Assembly (NCBI GenBank): GCA_963775275.1
Contig: CAVZII010000005.1
Coordinates: forward strand, 4,419,370-4,483,369
Direction of reading: 5' to 3'
Origin: JANWHQ01 sp963775275
GTDB lineage: Bacteria; Pseudomonadota; Alphaproteobacteria; Caulobacterales; Caulobacteraceae
DNA length: 64,000 nt
A model generated the notes under the pieces. That model saw only the letters and a program-made list of their open reading frames with translations. It ran no database searches and had not been told where the DNA came from. The translations under genes and the position numbers were made by a program. Of this stretch, positions 48,139 to 59,588 are shown piece by piece (position 1 is the stretch's first letter; every line of letters begins with the position of its first letter).

Positions 48139-49047
48139 TGGGCGCCGCCTCCTTGAAGAAGCTCGCGCGCCGGTCCTTTCGCGGAAGAGGGCTGCTCGCC
48201 GCGGTCCTCGCGGTGGGCGTCGCCTTCGCCGCGCAGTCGGGGCAGGCGCGGGTACCCCGACTATCCACATCGGCAGGATCAGCAGCGAGAAGACCTGCAC
48301 GCTCTATCAGGAGTTTGCCGGCCGCTCGGCGTTGGTGGCGACGCCCTATGCGCTGGCCGCCACCTCGAGCTGGGTCACCTGGCTGGTCCGCGACTGCGTC
48401 GACAATTTCGCGGCGATCCGCACCAGCCTGGAGGCTGCGCTCGCCGCATCCGGCAAGTTCGCGATCACGCCCGGCCGGGCCGCCTATACCGTGGGCGGCC
48501 GCATCTCCGACGTCGGAACCAGCGGACAATCGGCGGCGGGGACGGACTTCGGGGTCGGCTCCGATCAGCTGTTCGTCAACATGGACGTCACGGTGAAGGA
48601 GTGCATCCGGCCGCATCGTCTATGGCGGGCTGCTGACGAAGCACATCGAGGCCGCGCGGCGCCGACACACCGGGGTTCAGCACCAGCAGCGGCCAGTCGG
48701 GCCAGGCGCTCTACACCGAGTTGCAGCACCAGGTGGCGCTGGCGGTAGCGCGGCTGGTGGCGTTCCATGTCGTACCGTTGAGGGTGGTCAGCAGCGACGG
48801 CGGGCAGATCCAGCTCAACTACGGCTCGCCGCTCCTGAAGCTCGGCACGATCGTCCAGGCGACCAGTCCCGATGGCTTGACCACCGTGCGCTACAGCGTC
48901 ACCTCGGCCTCGCCCGGCTCGGCGGCTGCCCAGGCCGAGGGTGATGCCGACGCCTCGCGCATCACACCCGGAAGCGTGGCGAGCGTCATCGAGGCCGACG
49001 ACCCCGCCGCCAACGGGCGCCGCTACAAGAAGGTGGACCTGCCCTGA
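48138..49047 (+). CDS. Second CsgG-like/periplasmic protein (frameshifted)
   Basis: Starts MGAASLKKLARRSF with a signal-like helix (GLLAAVLAVGVAFAAQSGQA), then continues across shifts near 48258, 48602 and 48660 as AIRTSLEAALAASGKFAITP, GSDQLFVNMDVTVK, SGRIVYGGLLTKHIEA and PLRVVSSDGGQIQLNYG, ending KKVDLP. The segment order parallels the preceding CsgG-like protein, so it is probably a diverged paralogue. Translationally coupled to it. Confidence 0.6.
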
Positions 49048-49913
49048 ACCCGCCGCGCAGCCGGATGATTCGAGCCGGGCATCCGATCGGGCATGGGGTT
49101 GTTCGCCGGCAACGGGATCGCATCCGCGTTCAGCCAGATGAACCTTCCGGCCTCGGCGAGCCGACGGCGCACCGCGAACTGGTCGTGGGAATGGGCGCGA
49201 TCGCCGGTGATCACGAGGGTGATCGCGGCGACGTCGTCGACGTCCGCCAGGGCGTTGCAGCCGTGGACGCGCCAGAATTCCGCGGCCACCTTGGCGGCGA
49301 CGTCAGGGTCGGCCGCCCGCTTGGGATCGCCGACCAGGTCGATGTTCAGCATCTTGCCGTACTCGGCATAGTTCGCCTTGCCGGTGATCTGGATGAAGCC
49401 CCGGCCGAGGTAGTTGTAACCTTCTTCGGCGCCGTTGCCGAGGTCGTCCCGATCTCCGTAGATGATGTCGCCGATGTACTTCTGATCGTACTTGCCGCCC
49501 TTCTGAGCTTCGGCGGCGATCTTCTTGGCCATCTCGTGGGAGGTGACCTCGAACTCCTTGGCCAGCTTCTTGACGTTCTCGAAGGCCGCGAGGCGGTCCA
49601 CCGCCGAGTCGCTGCGGTAGACGAGGCTCTCCGTCAGTGAGGTGAAGTACTTGGACTCCACGGTGAGCTGGGCGACCCAGTGCCTTACCCGGTCGGGCGT
49701 GTTGATCTCCCCAAGACCGCGGGCGGCTTCAAGGACGGGCGCGTAGGCGTTCGCCGCGCCCAGAGTGATCAGGCTCGAGAGCTTCCGCAGCCGCTCGGGC
49801 GTGATGCGGCGCTTGTCGGCCTGGCTCGCCAGAGGCGCGGGCGGCGCGGCGGCGCCCGCGGGCGTCTGCGACCTCGTCGCGCCGTTCGGCGTCTGGCGCC
49901 TGCGCCCGATCAC
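49023..49913 (-). CDS. GH19-type peptidoglycan hydrolase, T6SS effector candidate
   Basis: A 296-residue protein with a Pro/Ala-rich N-terminus (about 1-35, no classical signal peptide) and a glycoside hydrolase family 19/lysozyme-like domain: RVRHWVAQLTVESKYFTSLT (catalytic Glu in VES), NYLGRGFIQITGKANYAEYG, and FWRVHGCNALADVDDVAAIT. It begins 12 bp after the tssH stop codon on the same strand and, lacking a Sec signal, is a good candidate for a T6SS cell-wall effector. I see no obvious immunity gene next to it. It is convergent with the second CsgG-like gene and overlaps it by 25 bp. Confidence 0.8.
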   Translation of the reverse strand: MIGRRRQTPNGATRSQTPAGAAAPPAPLASQADKRRITPERLRKLSSLITLGAANAYAPVLEAARGLGEINTPDRVRHWVAQLTVESKYFTSLTESLVYRSDSAVDRLAAFENVKKLAKEFEVTSHEMAKKIAAEAQKGGKYDQKYIGDIIYGDRDDLGNGAEEGYNYLGRGFIQITGKANYAEYGKMLNIDLVGDPKRAADPDVAAKVAAEFWRVHGCNALADVDDVAAITLVITGDRAHSHDQFAVRRRLAEAGRFIWLNADAIPLPANNPMPDRMPGSNHPAARRVQGRSTFL

Positions 49914-49925
49914 CGTGCGCGCCCG

Positions 49926-52565
49926 TCAGCTGTAGTCGTAGCGGAAGCCCTTGCCGTCCGTGCCGATGGCGATGCCGCTGACCACCGCGCCGCTCATCTG
50001 GCGGTTTGGCCGCTCGATGGAGAGCTCCGGCAGCATGGTGTTGGTGAGGATCGCGTCGATCACGCGCCCGCCGGAGGCCACCTCGTCGCAGCGCGAGACG
50101 ATCAGGTCCACCACGCCCTGGTCGTAGCTGAACGCGATCCCGTCATTCTGCTCGATCCGTTGCTTGATACGGTCGAGTTGCAGCCGGACGATCCCCTGCA
50201 GCATCGCGGGAGACAGCGGATAGTAGGGCAGGACGATCAATCGACCGAGCAGGGCGGGAGAACACCTTCAGGAGGTCCGGCCTTAGCGCCTGGGCGAGAC
50301 GCTTCCGGATCCGGCTTCATCTCCTCGTCCTCCGACAGAGCTTCATGATGAGGTCCGAGCCGACATTCGAGGTGAGCAGGATCAGCGTGTTCCTGAAGTC
50401 GATCCGCCGGCCCTCGCCATCCTCCATCATGCCCTTGTCGAAGACCTGGAAGAAGATCTCGTGGACGTCGGGGTGGGCCTTCTCGACCTCGTCCAGCAGC
50501 ACGACGCTGTAGGGCTTGCGGCGCACGGCCTCGGTCAGCCGTCCGCCCTCGCCGTAGCCGACATAGCCGGGCGGCGCGCCCTTGAGCGTGGAGACGGTGT
50601 GCGCCTCCTGGAACTCGCTCATGTTGATGGTGATGACGTGTCGTCGCCGCCGTAGAGCTGCTCGGCGAGCGCCAGGGCCGTCTCGGTCTTGCCGACGCCG
50701 GAGGGGCCGACGAGCAGGAACACGCCGTTGGGCTTGCTGGGGTTCTCGAGCCCGGCCCGCGCGGTCTCGATCCGCTGGGCGATGGTCGTCCAAGCGCATG
50801 GTCCTGCCCGACGACGCGGCGTCTCCAGCGTGGCCGAGGCCGAGCATCTGCTCGATCTCGTCCGTCAGCATCCTGCCGACCGGTATGCCGGTCCACTCGC
50901 CGACGATCGCGGCCACGGCTCTGGTTGACCTCGCCGAACACGGTGGGCTCGTCCTCTGGCCTCGGCGCGACCTTCAGCGGCCTGGTCGAGCTCGGCCTCC
51001 AGCGCCGAGGCGTCGGCGCCGTCGTCCTGGCCCGCCGGGGCTGCCCGCGGCGACAGGATGCGATCGTCGAGCGGCTTTCTCCCCTCGCCATTTGGCCTCC
51101 ACGGACGCCAGCTCGGCTTCGGCCTCGCCCAGCGCCTGCTCGAGCTTGCCCACGCGTTCGGCAGGGACGATCCGACGCCTGCTTCGCGCGTCGGCGGTCT
51201 CGAGCTCGAACTCGAGCGGCTCGACCTTGCGGCGGCGTCCTCGACCGCGGCCGGCACGCCGTGCTGGCTGACCGCCACGCGGGCGCAGGCGGTGTCGAGC
51301 ACGCTGACGGCCTTGTCGGGCAGCTGGCGGGCCTGGATGTAGCGCTGCGACAGCCGGACGGCGGCGCCGATCGCCTCGTCGAGAAGCTGGTCACCTTGTG
51401 GTGCGCGCTCCAGCGCCGAGGCGACCGCCGCGGAGCATCCTGACGCGCCTGCTCCTCTCCGGCTCGTCGACCTGGACGACCTGGAAGCGCCGGGTCGAGC
51501 GCGGGGTCCTTCTCGATAGTGCTTCTTGTACTCGGCCCAGGTCGTGGCGGCGATGGTGCGCAGCGTGCCGCGGGCCAGCGCCGGCTTCAGGAGGTTGGCG
51601 GCGTCCCCGGTGCCGGCGCTTCCGCCTGCGCCGATCAGGGTGTGGGCCTCGTCGATGAAGAGGACGATGGGCTGCGGCGAGCGCTGCACCTCCTCGATCA
51701 CCTGCTTGCAGGCGGTTCTCGAACTCGCCCTTGACGGAGGCGCCGGCCTGCATCGCCGCGAGATCGAGGGCCAGGAGGCGCACGTCCTTGAGCATCGGCG
51801 GCACGTCGCCGGCGGCGATGCGCAGCGCGAAGCCCTCGACCAGGGCCGTCTTGCCCACGCCCGCCTCGCCGACGATGATCGGATTGTTCTGGCGGCGGCG
51901 CATCAGGATGTCGATCACCTCGCGGATCTCGGCGTCGCGGCCGACACGGGGTCGATCTGCCCCGGCGCGTGCCGTGGCGGTGAGATCGACGGAATATTTG
52001 GCCAGCGCCTCGCCGGCGCTGTCGGACGGCAGCGCCTGGCCGACCATATGGCGCCGACGGGGCGGACGCCTCGGGCAAGGCCGGTCTCGCTCGAGCCGGC
52101 GACGATCTGGTTGAAGTCGTCGCCGAGGCGGTCGGCCTGGATCTTCGCGCCACTCCGGCGAGATGGCGAACAGCGCGTTGCGCAGGGTCTGGGTCTTCAT
52201 CGCGCCGTAGGATCAGATGTCCCGTCCGGGCCCGGTTGGCCGAGAACTTGGAGCGAGCCGTAGAGCCAGGCCTTCTCGGCCGCCTCCTCCACCGCCGGCG
52301 CGAAGTCCAAGATCGCCGTGGCGCCCCGCGGCAGAGCGTCCAGCGCGCCACGACGTCGCGCGCAAGTCATGGCGTCGTCGACCTGGAAGCGCGTACGGAT
52401 GGCGGCGACGTCGTTCAAAGGGTCCTGCAACAGCACATGCAGCCAGTGCACGAGCTCGACGTAGGGGTTGCCCCGCATCTTGCAGAAGCCGGTCGCCGTC
52501 TCGATGCTCTTCAGCGCGGTCGCGTTGAGCCGTCCCGACAACGCCGCGCGGCTGATCTCGCTCAT
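49926..52565 (-). CDS. tssH: TssH (ClpV) AAA+ ATPase, multiple frameshifts
   Basis: The span (about 880 codons) equals full-length ClpV. Visible parts in order: N-domain (SEISRAALSGRLNATALKSI), first AAA+ module with Walker A GEAGVGKTA and LDLAAMQAGASVKGEFE, middle coiled region, second module with ITINMSEFQEAHTVSTLKGA, PPGYVGYGEGGRLTEAVRRK and VVLLDEVEKAHPDVHEIFFQ, and the C-terminal lid (MLPELSIERPNRQMSGAVVS). It recycles contracted TssBC sheath. The frame changes at least seven times, with no internal stops explaining this other than indels. Confidence 0.85.
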
Positions 52566-53615
52566 GCAGCCCTCTCCCCGCGGCGCTCCAGCCGCGATGC
52601 ACGGACCGGGCGCAAACGCGCGTCGGCCCTCAAGACGTTCCCATCCCTCGGGCGTCAACCAGCTCGTCCAGCCGAGCTGGCGCGCCCATCCAGCCGAGCC
52701 CCAGGCGCTGCGGTCTCGGGGATGCGAAGCGACAGCTCCCACGCCAGGTGCGTTGGCTTCAGCGCTTCGACGGCCTCCCTCGCCAACTCGTAGGCCGCGC
52801 CGCCGGCAGGAACCGTTCGTAGTCATCGAGCGAGGCCGCCGTGACCGCGACGCCGAAGGCGTCCTGCGCCATGCGGACCCGTCCGCCCAGCATGGCGCCT
52901 CCGCCGAGCGTGCTTGCCGCGGTCGGCCGCGCGCCGCCGAGCCGCGTGAGATCCTCGGGCTCGACCGTCCGCCAGCCGCCGACGAACTCCAGGATCCGGA
53001 CCGGCGTGCGCAGCAGGTGCGTGGGACCGTCCTGAAGGGCGGCGGCGCTGCGGCGCGAGATGAACAGGCCAGCGTAGTGCAGGCGCGCCTTCAGCGGGAA
53101 CGCCTCGGCCTTGGCCGCGCCCTCCTGCGCGCCAGTGAGCCGCGCGATGTAGCCCGCGAACCGGTCGTCTTCGGGCCGGTCGGCCTGGCAGGCCGGCTGG
53201 CTGTCGGCCCAGGCGCGATAGAAGAACTGGAGCATCCGGTCGGTGATCAGGTCCAGGAAACATCCGAACGGATGACGGCGCGCGTAGGCCGCTCGAAGTT
53301 GGCGTACTCGGTCAGGTGCAGCGGCAGGGCGGCCATCGGGCCGGTCAGGCCCAGGAAGCAGCTGCGGATCAGCCCGCGCCCGGGCCGACGGAACTCGATG
53401 GCCTCGATCGTCGCGGCGGGGAACTCCAGGCCGGGCGCGTGCGCCATGTCGGCGACGTTCTGGTCGGGGCGCTGCGAGCGGCCCACGCGAGGCAGGGCCG
53501 CGGCGCGCACCTCCGCGGCCCGCACCAGCGAGAAGAAGCCGTACCGCCTGGCTTCCTGCGCCGCCTCGCGCAGGAAGCTCAGATGGTCGGCCTGAGCCCC
53601 GTCCGCGGAGGCCAT
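52562..53615 (-). CDS. tssG: TssG (ImpH/VasB) baseplate protein, frameshifted
   Basis: A span of about 350 codons, as usual for TssG. N-terminus ADGAQADHLSFLREAAQEAR, then IEFRRPGRGLIRSCFLGLTG and GPMAALPLHLTEYANFERP. After a shift near 53265: LITDRMLQFFYRAWADSQPA, GLFISRRSAAALQDGP and ILEFVGGWRTVEPEDLTRLG; the C-terminal end carries LGWTSWL after further shifts near 52800. TssG bridges the T6SS baseplate wedges. It overlaps the tssF 3' end by 37 bp and tssH by ATGA. Confidence 0.8.
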
Positions 53616-55446
53616 TGGGCGAACACTCCCTGGTTTGGACTGTCGAACACTGTCTCGGTGAAGGCGTTGACCGAGACGAACTCCGAAAGGAACCGATCGA
53701 GCACGGCGCTGAACAGGAACATGCGCCCATGGTCGAAGGCCATGTCGTCGAGCGACACCTTCACCCGCTGACCCGAGGCGAAGGCCAGGCGGTCGCCTTT
53801 GAGGCGCCGCACCACGGCTCGGAAGCCTCCGAACGTACGCCGTCGACCTGACGGCGCATGGCCGGGTCGTCCAGGTAGCCGTACATGCCCAGGTGGTCGC
53901 GCAGCAGGGACGGGTCGCCGTCCGGGTCGTCGACCAGCGAGGCGTAGTTGGCGGTCAGGTGGCCGATGACGCGCCAGGCGCCGCCGAAGTCCAAGCGGAG
54001 GTCTTGGCCGGGTTGGCGGGCGCACCACCATGACGCGCTCGGCCGGAACGCCGGGGGCATCAAAGTCGGTCGTTTGCGTGAGGGATCGGTAGGCTGGCGT
54101 GAGAACCGCAACAGCTCCGGCGGCTCCCGGTAGGCGTACAGGGCCCGGACGGTGATCTCCGGATGTTCTCCAGCAGCTCCGCCCTGCCGGGGGCGACCAG
54201 GCTCAGGAAGGTCTCGGTGCCCACATAGTCGTTGCGGCCCCGCAGCCTCTATTCCTTGGTCGACAGGCGCCTTGGCCGCAGCCAAGTCACATGGAACAGG
54301 GCATCGTTCCAGTCGTAGAGGAGCGCCCCGAACGCATACAGAGGCGCGACCTCGCGGCGCGGCCCCGTCCTGGGCTGGGCCGTGACCTCGAGCAGCCGGT
54401 AGATCTCGAAGTCGAGGGGACGGGTCCGGTCGGGCGTGACCAGGTGCTCATGATCGTGCTTGCGCACGTGGAACCCGCCGAGCGGCTTCTCGAAGAGGTT
54501 GACCGCCGGCGAGCAGAACAGGCGGAAGTTATCGGGCCCCACGGCTCCAGCGAGCAGCTCGGCGCTGCGGCGGAACAGGAAGACCAGCTCGCAGGTCTGA
54601 CCGCCCGCCGCGAGCGCGCGCCTGAGCCCCTCGATCGAGAAGAAGAGGAACCGCTCGGGGCAGGCGAAGTATTCCCGAAGAATGCGATAGCCGCGGAAGG
54701 ACCTCCCCTCGGCCGGCAGGAGCGCGCACTGGTCGTCGAAACCGTATGGCTCGGGCGGCGGCAGGATCACGGGCGACGCTCCGCTGTCGCCCGCCCTCGC
54801 CACCACGGCGATCGTGTCGCCCAGGATCTGGCGATAGAGCTCCCCGGGGCTGCTCTCGGTGTCCCAGATGAAGACCGGCAGGCGATCGGCGCGGACGTCG
54901 GCGAGGTCCGCGCCCGCCGTGGCGCGAAGGCGCAGGCGCAGGCCTGCCTCGGCGCGCACCCCAGCCGCCGCGGCGGCTGCGGCGACAGAGGTGCGGTCGG
55001 GCAGGTACTCTGCCGCCTCAATGGCCAGCGGCAGCATCTGAACCGCCTGTCCCGTCCGGAACATCACCGGCGTGTCGTGCCCCGACACGGGCGCGGTCAG
55101 TTCGGTCAGCCGAAGGAATCTCGATCCCCTCGACCAGGGCCGGATCGGACAGCTTGGGCTCGAACTGGACGACGCACATGGATGGCGTCGGCGCCAGATA
55201 GTCCGGCTGCACCGCTTGCAGCAGGTGCTGGGTGAACTCGGGGAACTGGTCGTCGAGCTTGACCTTCACCCGCGCCGCCAGGAAGGCGACGCCTTCGAGG
55301 AGCCGCTCCACATGCGGATCAGGCTGGTCAGAAGGGCGCAGGCCGAGCCGCCCGGCGACCTCCTGGTTCTCCTCGGCAAACTCACGGGCCGCCGCCCTCG
55401 GATAGGCCAGCTCGGCGTCATAGGCCTTGAGCAGGCTCGGATCCAC
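53579..55446 (-). CDS. tssF: TssF (ImpG/VasA) baseplate protein, frameshifted
   Basis: About 620 codons from a GTG at 55446: DPSLLKAYDAELAYPRAAAR, EFAEENQEVAGRLGLRPSDQ and DPHVERLLEGVAFLAARVKV are the classic TssF start. The middle (LPVFIWDTESSPGELYRQIL, FRLFCSPAVNLFEKPLGGFH, ALLYDWNDALFHVTWL) and the end (VKVSLDDMAFDHGRMFLFSA, FVSVNAFTETVF) are in other frames, with shifts near 55120, 54250, 54165, 54020 and 53825. TssF is a baseplate wedge subunit. Confidence 0.82.
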
Positions 55447-55986
55447 CGCCTCTGTCCCGCACGCTCGCCGCGCCGGTGTCGAGTTCGACGTCGGCGAGGA
55501 ATTGGACCGGCAGGGCATCGACGGCGGAGGTGACATCGCCGTGGATTCGGAAGGTCACGGCGTTGTCCCTGGAGTCGGCCGCGTCCGCCTCGACCGAGAG
55601 CGTCCTGGGATCGATCCTTGGCTCGAAGGCCGCCACAGCTGCCTGCAGTTGCGCGGCGCGGTCGAGTACAGCGTGCCGCGACGTGTCCTTGCCGGTGAGA
55701 TCGGGGACCCCAAAGTTGAGCACCGAGGTCCTGACCTGGGGATAGGCGGAGAGATCCACGGCCGCGGCCAGGTGAATGGTGTTGAACAGCCAGAAGACCT
55801 CGCGCCGGACCGTCGAGCGCAGCGCCTCCTCGTTCATCTGCTCGATGTTGGGGACCGTGTAGAAGCCGAGGGTGTTGCGCGACAGGTTGACCACGGGCGT
55901 GGCCTCATCCTCCCCGTCGCGCAACCCCGGAAGCTCCAGTCGAAGGTCAGCTTGTCGAAAAGGGTCGGCTCGAGCTTCTGCTGCAC
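55418..55986 (-). CDS. tssE: TssE (gp25-like) baseplate protein, frameshifted
   Basis: GTG start at 55986 (QQKLEPTLFDKLTFDWSFRG). After one shift near 55924 it continues VVNLSRNTLGFYTVPNIEQM, VRREVFWLFNTIHLAAAVDL and LNFGVPDLTGKD. It is the T4 gp25-like component that initiates sheath polymerisation. Starts 11 bp after the tagJ stop; the 3' end overlaps the tssF start by 29 bp. Confidence 0.8.
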
Positions 55987-55997
55987 GCCCTCTCCCG

Positions 55998-56781
55998 TCA
56001 GCCCATGACCAGCCGACCGAGCGACAGAATGTCGTGCTCAGCGCCCGTGTCGGTCGTCCAGATCCGCCGCCCTAGGCCCTCGACGCCGGCCGCCGTCTCG
56101 CGCCACTCGGTCGTGCGTCCGAGGCGAACGGCGGAATCCTCCGCCGACTCCGATCCGGCGTAACGCGCAGGCAGCAGGGCCGCAGCCGACTGGCCCGAGG
56201 TCAAGGCGATCTGGGCCGGCAGCCAGACCAGATCGCGCAGGTCTTTGGGTCCTTCGCTGGTCACGCTGGTGACCGCCTCGAACGGGACTAGCCCCAGCGG
56301 CCGTTGACGATGGCCTCGAAGCAGGGCCCGAACTTGGAGTCGGCGTCGGCGATCCACTACGAACGGCTCCTCCTCCCAGCGGCCGGGCGAGTTCCCGCCT
56401 GGTCGAAGGCCTCGTCGCGTCCGGCGACGCCCGCCTCGAGGTCGCCCGCGGCGATCGCGCCCAGCGCCTTGGCCAGGGCCTCAACCCACGGCAGGGACAC
56501 CAGGACATTCGAACGGACCCTCGCCGCGGAAGGCCGCCCCCTCGCCTTCTCAGCCTCAATCGCCAAACCATAGACGACCGACAGCATCTGGGCCTCAGGC
56601 GACAACTGGGCGAGCGCGCGCAGGCGCGCGACCGCCCTGTCCACTCGCCACAGACGGCCAGGAGCTGGAACAGGAACATCTGCGCGCCCTGGTCCTGGGG
56701 CAAGGCGCGCACCTGGTCCACCAGGGCCGCGCGCGCGCCGTCCAGGTCCCCAGCGGCCAGCAGTTCGTCTGCGGAGCTCAT
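55998..56781 (-). CDS. tagJ: TagJ/ImpE-family T6SS accessory protein, frameshifted
   Basis: N-terminus ADELLAAGDLDGARAALVDQ, then (after shifts) LSPEAQMLSVVYGLAIEAEK, AKALGAIAAGDLEAGVAGRD, GLVPFEAVTSVTSEGPKDLR and DLVWLPAQIALTSGQSAAAL. This is the ImpE/SciE (TagJ) pattern. TagJ binds the N-terminal helix of TssB in some systems and modulates sheath disassembly by ClpV. At least three frame changes (near 56640, 56390, 56290). Confidence 0.8.
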
Positions 56782-56839
56782 GGCTGGCGCTCGCCCTTGC
56801 TTGGGAGGCGGGCCAACGCGCCGCCCGCTCCCAAAATCA

Positions 56840-57357
56840 TCAGACGGTCTTGTTCTGGGCGACGTTGTAGCCGAACTCGACCTGTGCGCCGCCGCCGCCC
56901 TGCTCTGTCTGGGGCGTGTAGGTCACCTTGAATTCGGCGAAGTTCAGCGCCACGGTCTCGTTCGGCCAGGGAGAGCCTTCGGGTCCTGCCTCGACGCCGT
57001 CGGCCTGGGCCGTCGTGGCGTCGACGCTGGAGACCAGGATGTCCTTCAGCTCGACCTTGAAGTACTCGAGCTGGTTGTTGGCCCCGCCCGACTTGCGCAC
57101 GACCAAGGTGCCCGATCCGATGTGTTGCCCGTCGCACAGGCGCTCATCAGCGCCGGTGAGGCGGTATCGACCCGCTTGACCAGCTGGATGTCGCCCACCT
57201 GCACCTTGCCGGCGCCCATGCCGCCCCCGAAGTGGGCGGAGCCCGTGTTCTTCAGGCCCCAGTGCCAGCTCAGGATCTCGATCTCGTCCTTGTGCTTGTG
57301 CGTCCTGGACTCGCCCTTGATGCCGTCGAGCTTCAGAAAGGCGTCTACTTGAGACAT
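56840..57357 (-). CDS. hcp: Hcp T6SS tube protein, one frameshift
   Basis: About 172 codons: QVDAFLKLDGIKGESRTHKH, IEILSWHWGLKNTGSAHFGG, VGDIQLVKRVDTASPALMSA, then (other frame) VVRKSGGANNQLEYFKVELK and ending FGYNVAQNKTV. The shift is explained by one missing G in the G-run at 57128-57130: restoring it gives the expected TGQHIGSGTL. Hcp hexamers form the inner tube and are secreted. Confidence 0.87.
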
Positions 57358-57436
57358 GTCAGCTCCTTTGCATTCAACCTTGACGGGCAGGCTTGAACAG
57401 ACCCCGCCACCCCCAAATCATCACACTGTGTGATAC

Positions 57437-58927
57437 TTAGCCTTTGTCCTTGGGCAGGCGCGAAACCATGCTCAGGGAGATGTCCATGCCCTGGAATTGA
57501 TAGTGAGGCACGAAACTGAATTTGCCTCTGTAGTATCCAGGGTCTTCCTCGTCGGGCAGAATCTCGATCTGGGCGCCCTTCAGCGGCTTGCGCGCCTTGA
57601 CCTCTTCGGTGAGAACCTCGGGCTGGCCATCGACATATTGCATCACCCAGGTGGTGAGGTCGCGCTCGAGCTGGGCGCCTCCTTGTTGGATCCCACCCAG
57701 TCGCGCACGATGCACTTCAGGTAGTGGGCGAAGCGGCTGGCGGCGAAGATGTAGGGCAGGCGCGCCGAAAGGCGGGCGTTGGCCGTGGCGGCCGGGTCGT
57801 CGTACTTGGCCGGCTCGTGCACCGTCTGCGCGCCTATGAAGGTCGCCTGGTCCGTGTTCTTGCGGTGGATCAGCGGCAGGAAGCCGGCCGCCGACAGCTC
57901 CGCCTCGCGCCGGTCGCTGATGGCGATCTCGGTGGGGCACTTGACGTCCTTGCCCCCGTCGTCGGTCGGGAAGAGTGCGACCGGCAGGTCCTCGAGATTG
58001 CCGCCGGACTGAACGCCGGAGATGCGGGTGCACCAGCCGAACTCGCGGAAGGCCTCGGTGATGCGCACCCCCAGGCCGTAGGCCGAGTTGACCCACATGT
58101 GTTGTCGTGGCCGCCGCCGTCCGTGTCCTCGACGAACTCGAAGTCGTCCACCCGCTCGCCGTCCGGGCCGTAGAGTTCGCGGGCCAAGAACCTCGGCATG
58201 GTCAGGGCCAGGTAGCGGCTATCCGCGCTCTGGCGGAAGGAGCGCCAGCCCATGTACTCCACCGCCGTGAACTGCTTTGCGATGTCGCGGGGATTGGACA
58301 GCTCTTGCCAGCTCTCCATGCCGATGACCGACGGCGCCGCCGCGGCGATGAAGGGCACGTGGGCCGCCGCGCCGATCTTGGTGAGGCCCTTCATGACCTC
58401 GAGGTCGGCGTTGGAGTGGTCGAAATAGTAGTCGCAGATGAAGGCGCCGTAGGGCTGACCGCCGAGCTGGCCGAACTCGGCCTCGTAGATCTGCTTGAAC
58501 AGGTTGCTCTGGTCCCAGGCGGCGCCGGGGACCCGCCTGAGCAGCTTGACCGTCTCGTCCTTGGAGATGTTCAGGACCCGAAATCTTGAGATCCTTGCCG
58601 GTCGAGGTGTTGCTGACCAGGTGCCACAGCCCGCGCCAGGCGGAATTCCATCTTCTGGAACTCGGGATTGTGGATGATCGCGTTGACCTGATCGGTCAGC
58701 CTTGCGTCGATCGCCGCGATCATGGCGCCGAGGCTGGCGTAGACGTCGCCGCTGATGACGCTGGCGTCCTGCAGCGCCTGTTCGGCCATGGTGCGGACGG
58801 ACAGCTCGATCCGTTCGCGCCGGTCGTCGGATGTGGGCTTGAACTCCTTCTGCAGAAGCGCTGTGAAATCGTCCGCCGCGACGGTCGAAGCCTCGGCGGC
58901 AGGGGCGGATTGAAGCTCTCGGGCCAT
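57437..58927 (-). CDS. tssC: TssC (VipB/ImpC) sheath protein, frameshifted
   Basis: About 497 codons, full length for TssC. Start AAEASTVAADDFTALLQKEF; DRRERIELSVRTMAEQALQD; NAIIHNPEFQKMEFRLA; then AHVPFIAAAAPSVIGMESWQ, LALTMPRFLARELYGPDG, WVNSAYGLGVRITEAFREFG, RLPYIFAASRFAHYLKCIVR; and the end KFSFVPHYQFQGMDISLSMV. Large subunit of the contractile sheath. Shifts near 58640, 58580, 58100 and 57680. It is 23 bp downstream of tssB. Confidence 0.87.
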
Positions 58928-58950
58928 GGTGATGCTGCTTTCGGGCTGGA

Positions 58951-59521
58951 TCAGGCCTCGGGCTCGGACTTGTCGGCCGGGCCGGCGGCGGCGAGCGACT
59001 TCATCAGCTCCGGATCCTGGAGAAATCTTGTCGAGGAGGTCCTGCGCCCCGCTGCGACCGTCCATGTAGGTCATCAGGTCGGCGAGCTGGGTGCGGGCTT
59101 CGAGCAACTTGGCAAGCGCGGGGACCTTCTTGGCCACGGCGCCCGGCGAGAAGTCGTCCATCGAGCGGAACGTCAGGTCGACGCCCACGAGCTTGTCGTC
59201 ATCGCTCAGCTTGTTGGCAACGTTGAACAGCACGCGCGGGGCCATGCCGGCCATCTTGGATTCGAAGTTATCCATGTCGATCTCTTCGAACTTGCGATCC
59301 TCGACCGGAACGCGGTCCTCCTCCACGACCTCGACCACCTCGCCCTTGGCGTTCTTGCGCTCGACGACCTTGGCATGACGGCCGGTCAGGTCCGACATCA
59401 CCCCCATGACGAACGGCAGCTCTATCTTCTGCCGAGATCCGAAGGTCTCGACCTCGTATTCGATATGAACGCGAGGCGCCCTGTTCTCCTTGATGAACCG
59501 CTGGCCGCTCTTGGACGCCAT
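58951..59521 (-). CDS. tssB: TssB (VipA/ImpB) sheath protein, one frameshift
   Basis: About 189 codons: SGQRFIKENRAPRVHIEYEV, KIELPFVMGVMSDLTGRHAK, FEEIDMDNFESKMAGMAPRV, ARTQLADLMTYMDGRSGAQD. An extra T in the T-run at 59023-59025 displaces the last about 23 residues; with it removed the end reads LDKILQDPELMKSLAAAGPA and stops at 58951. Small sheath subunit; partner of TssC and probably TagJ. Confidence 0.88.
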
Positions 59522-59588
59522 GCTGCACCCCCCGGCGCTTGTGCCGATCCTGATCTACACGCAATGCTAGACGATTAAAGCAATTCTC

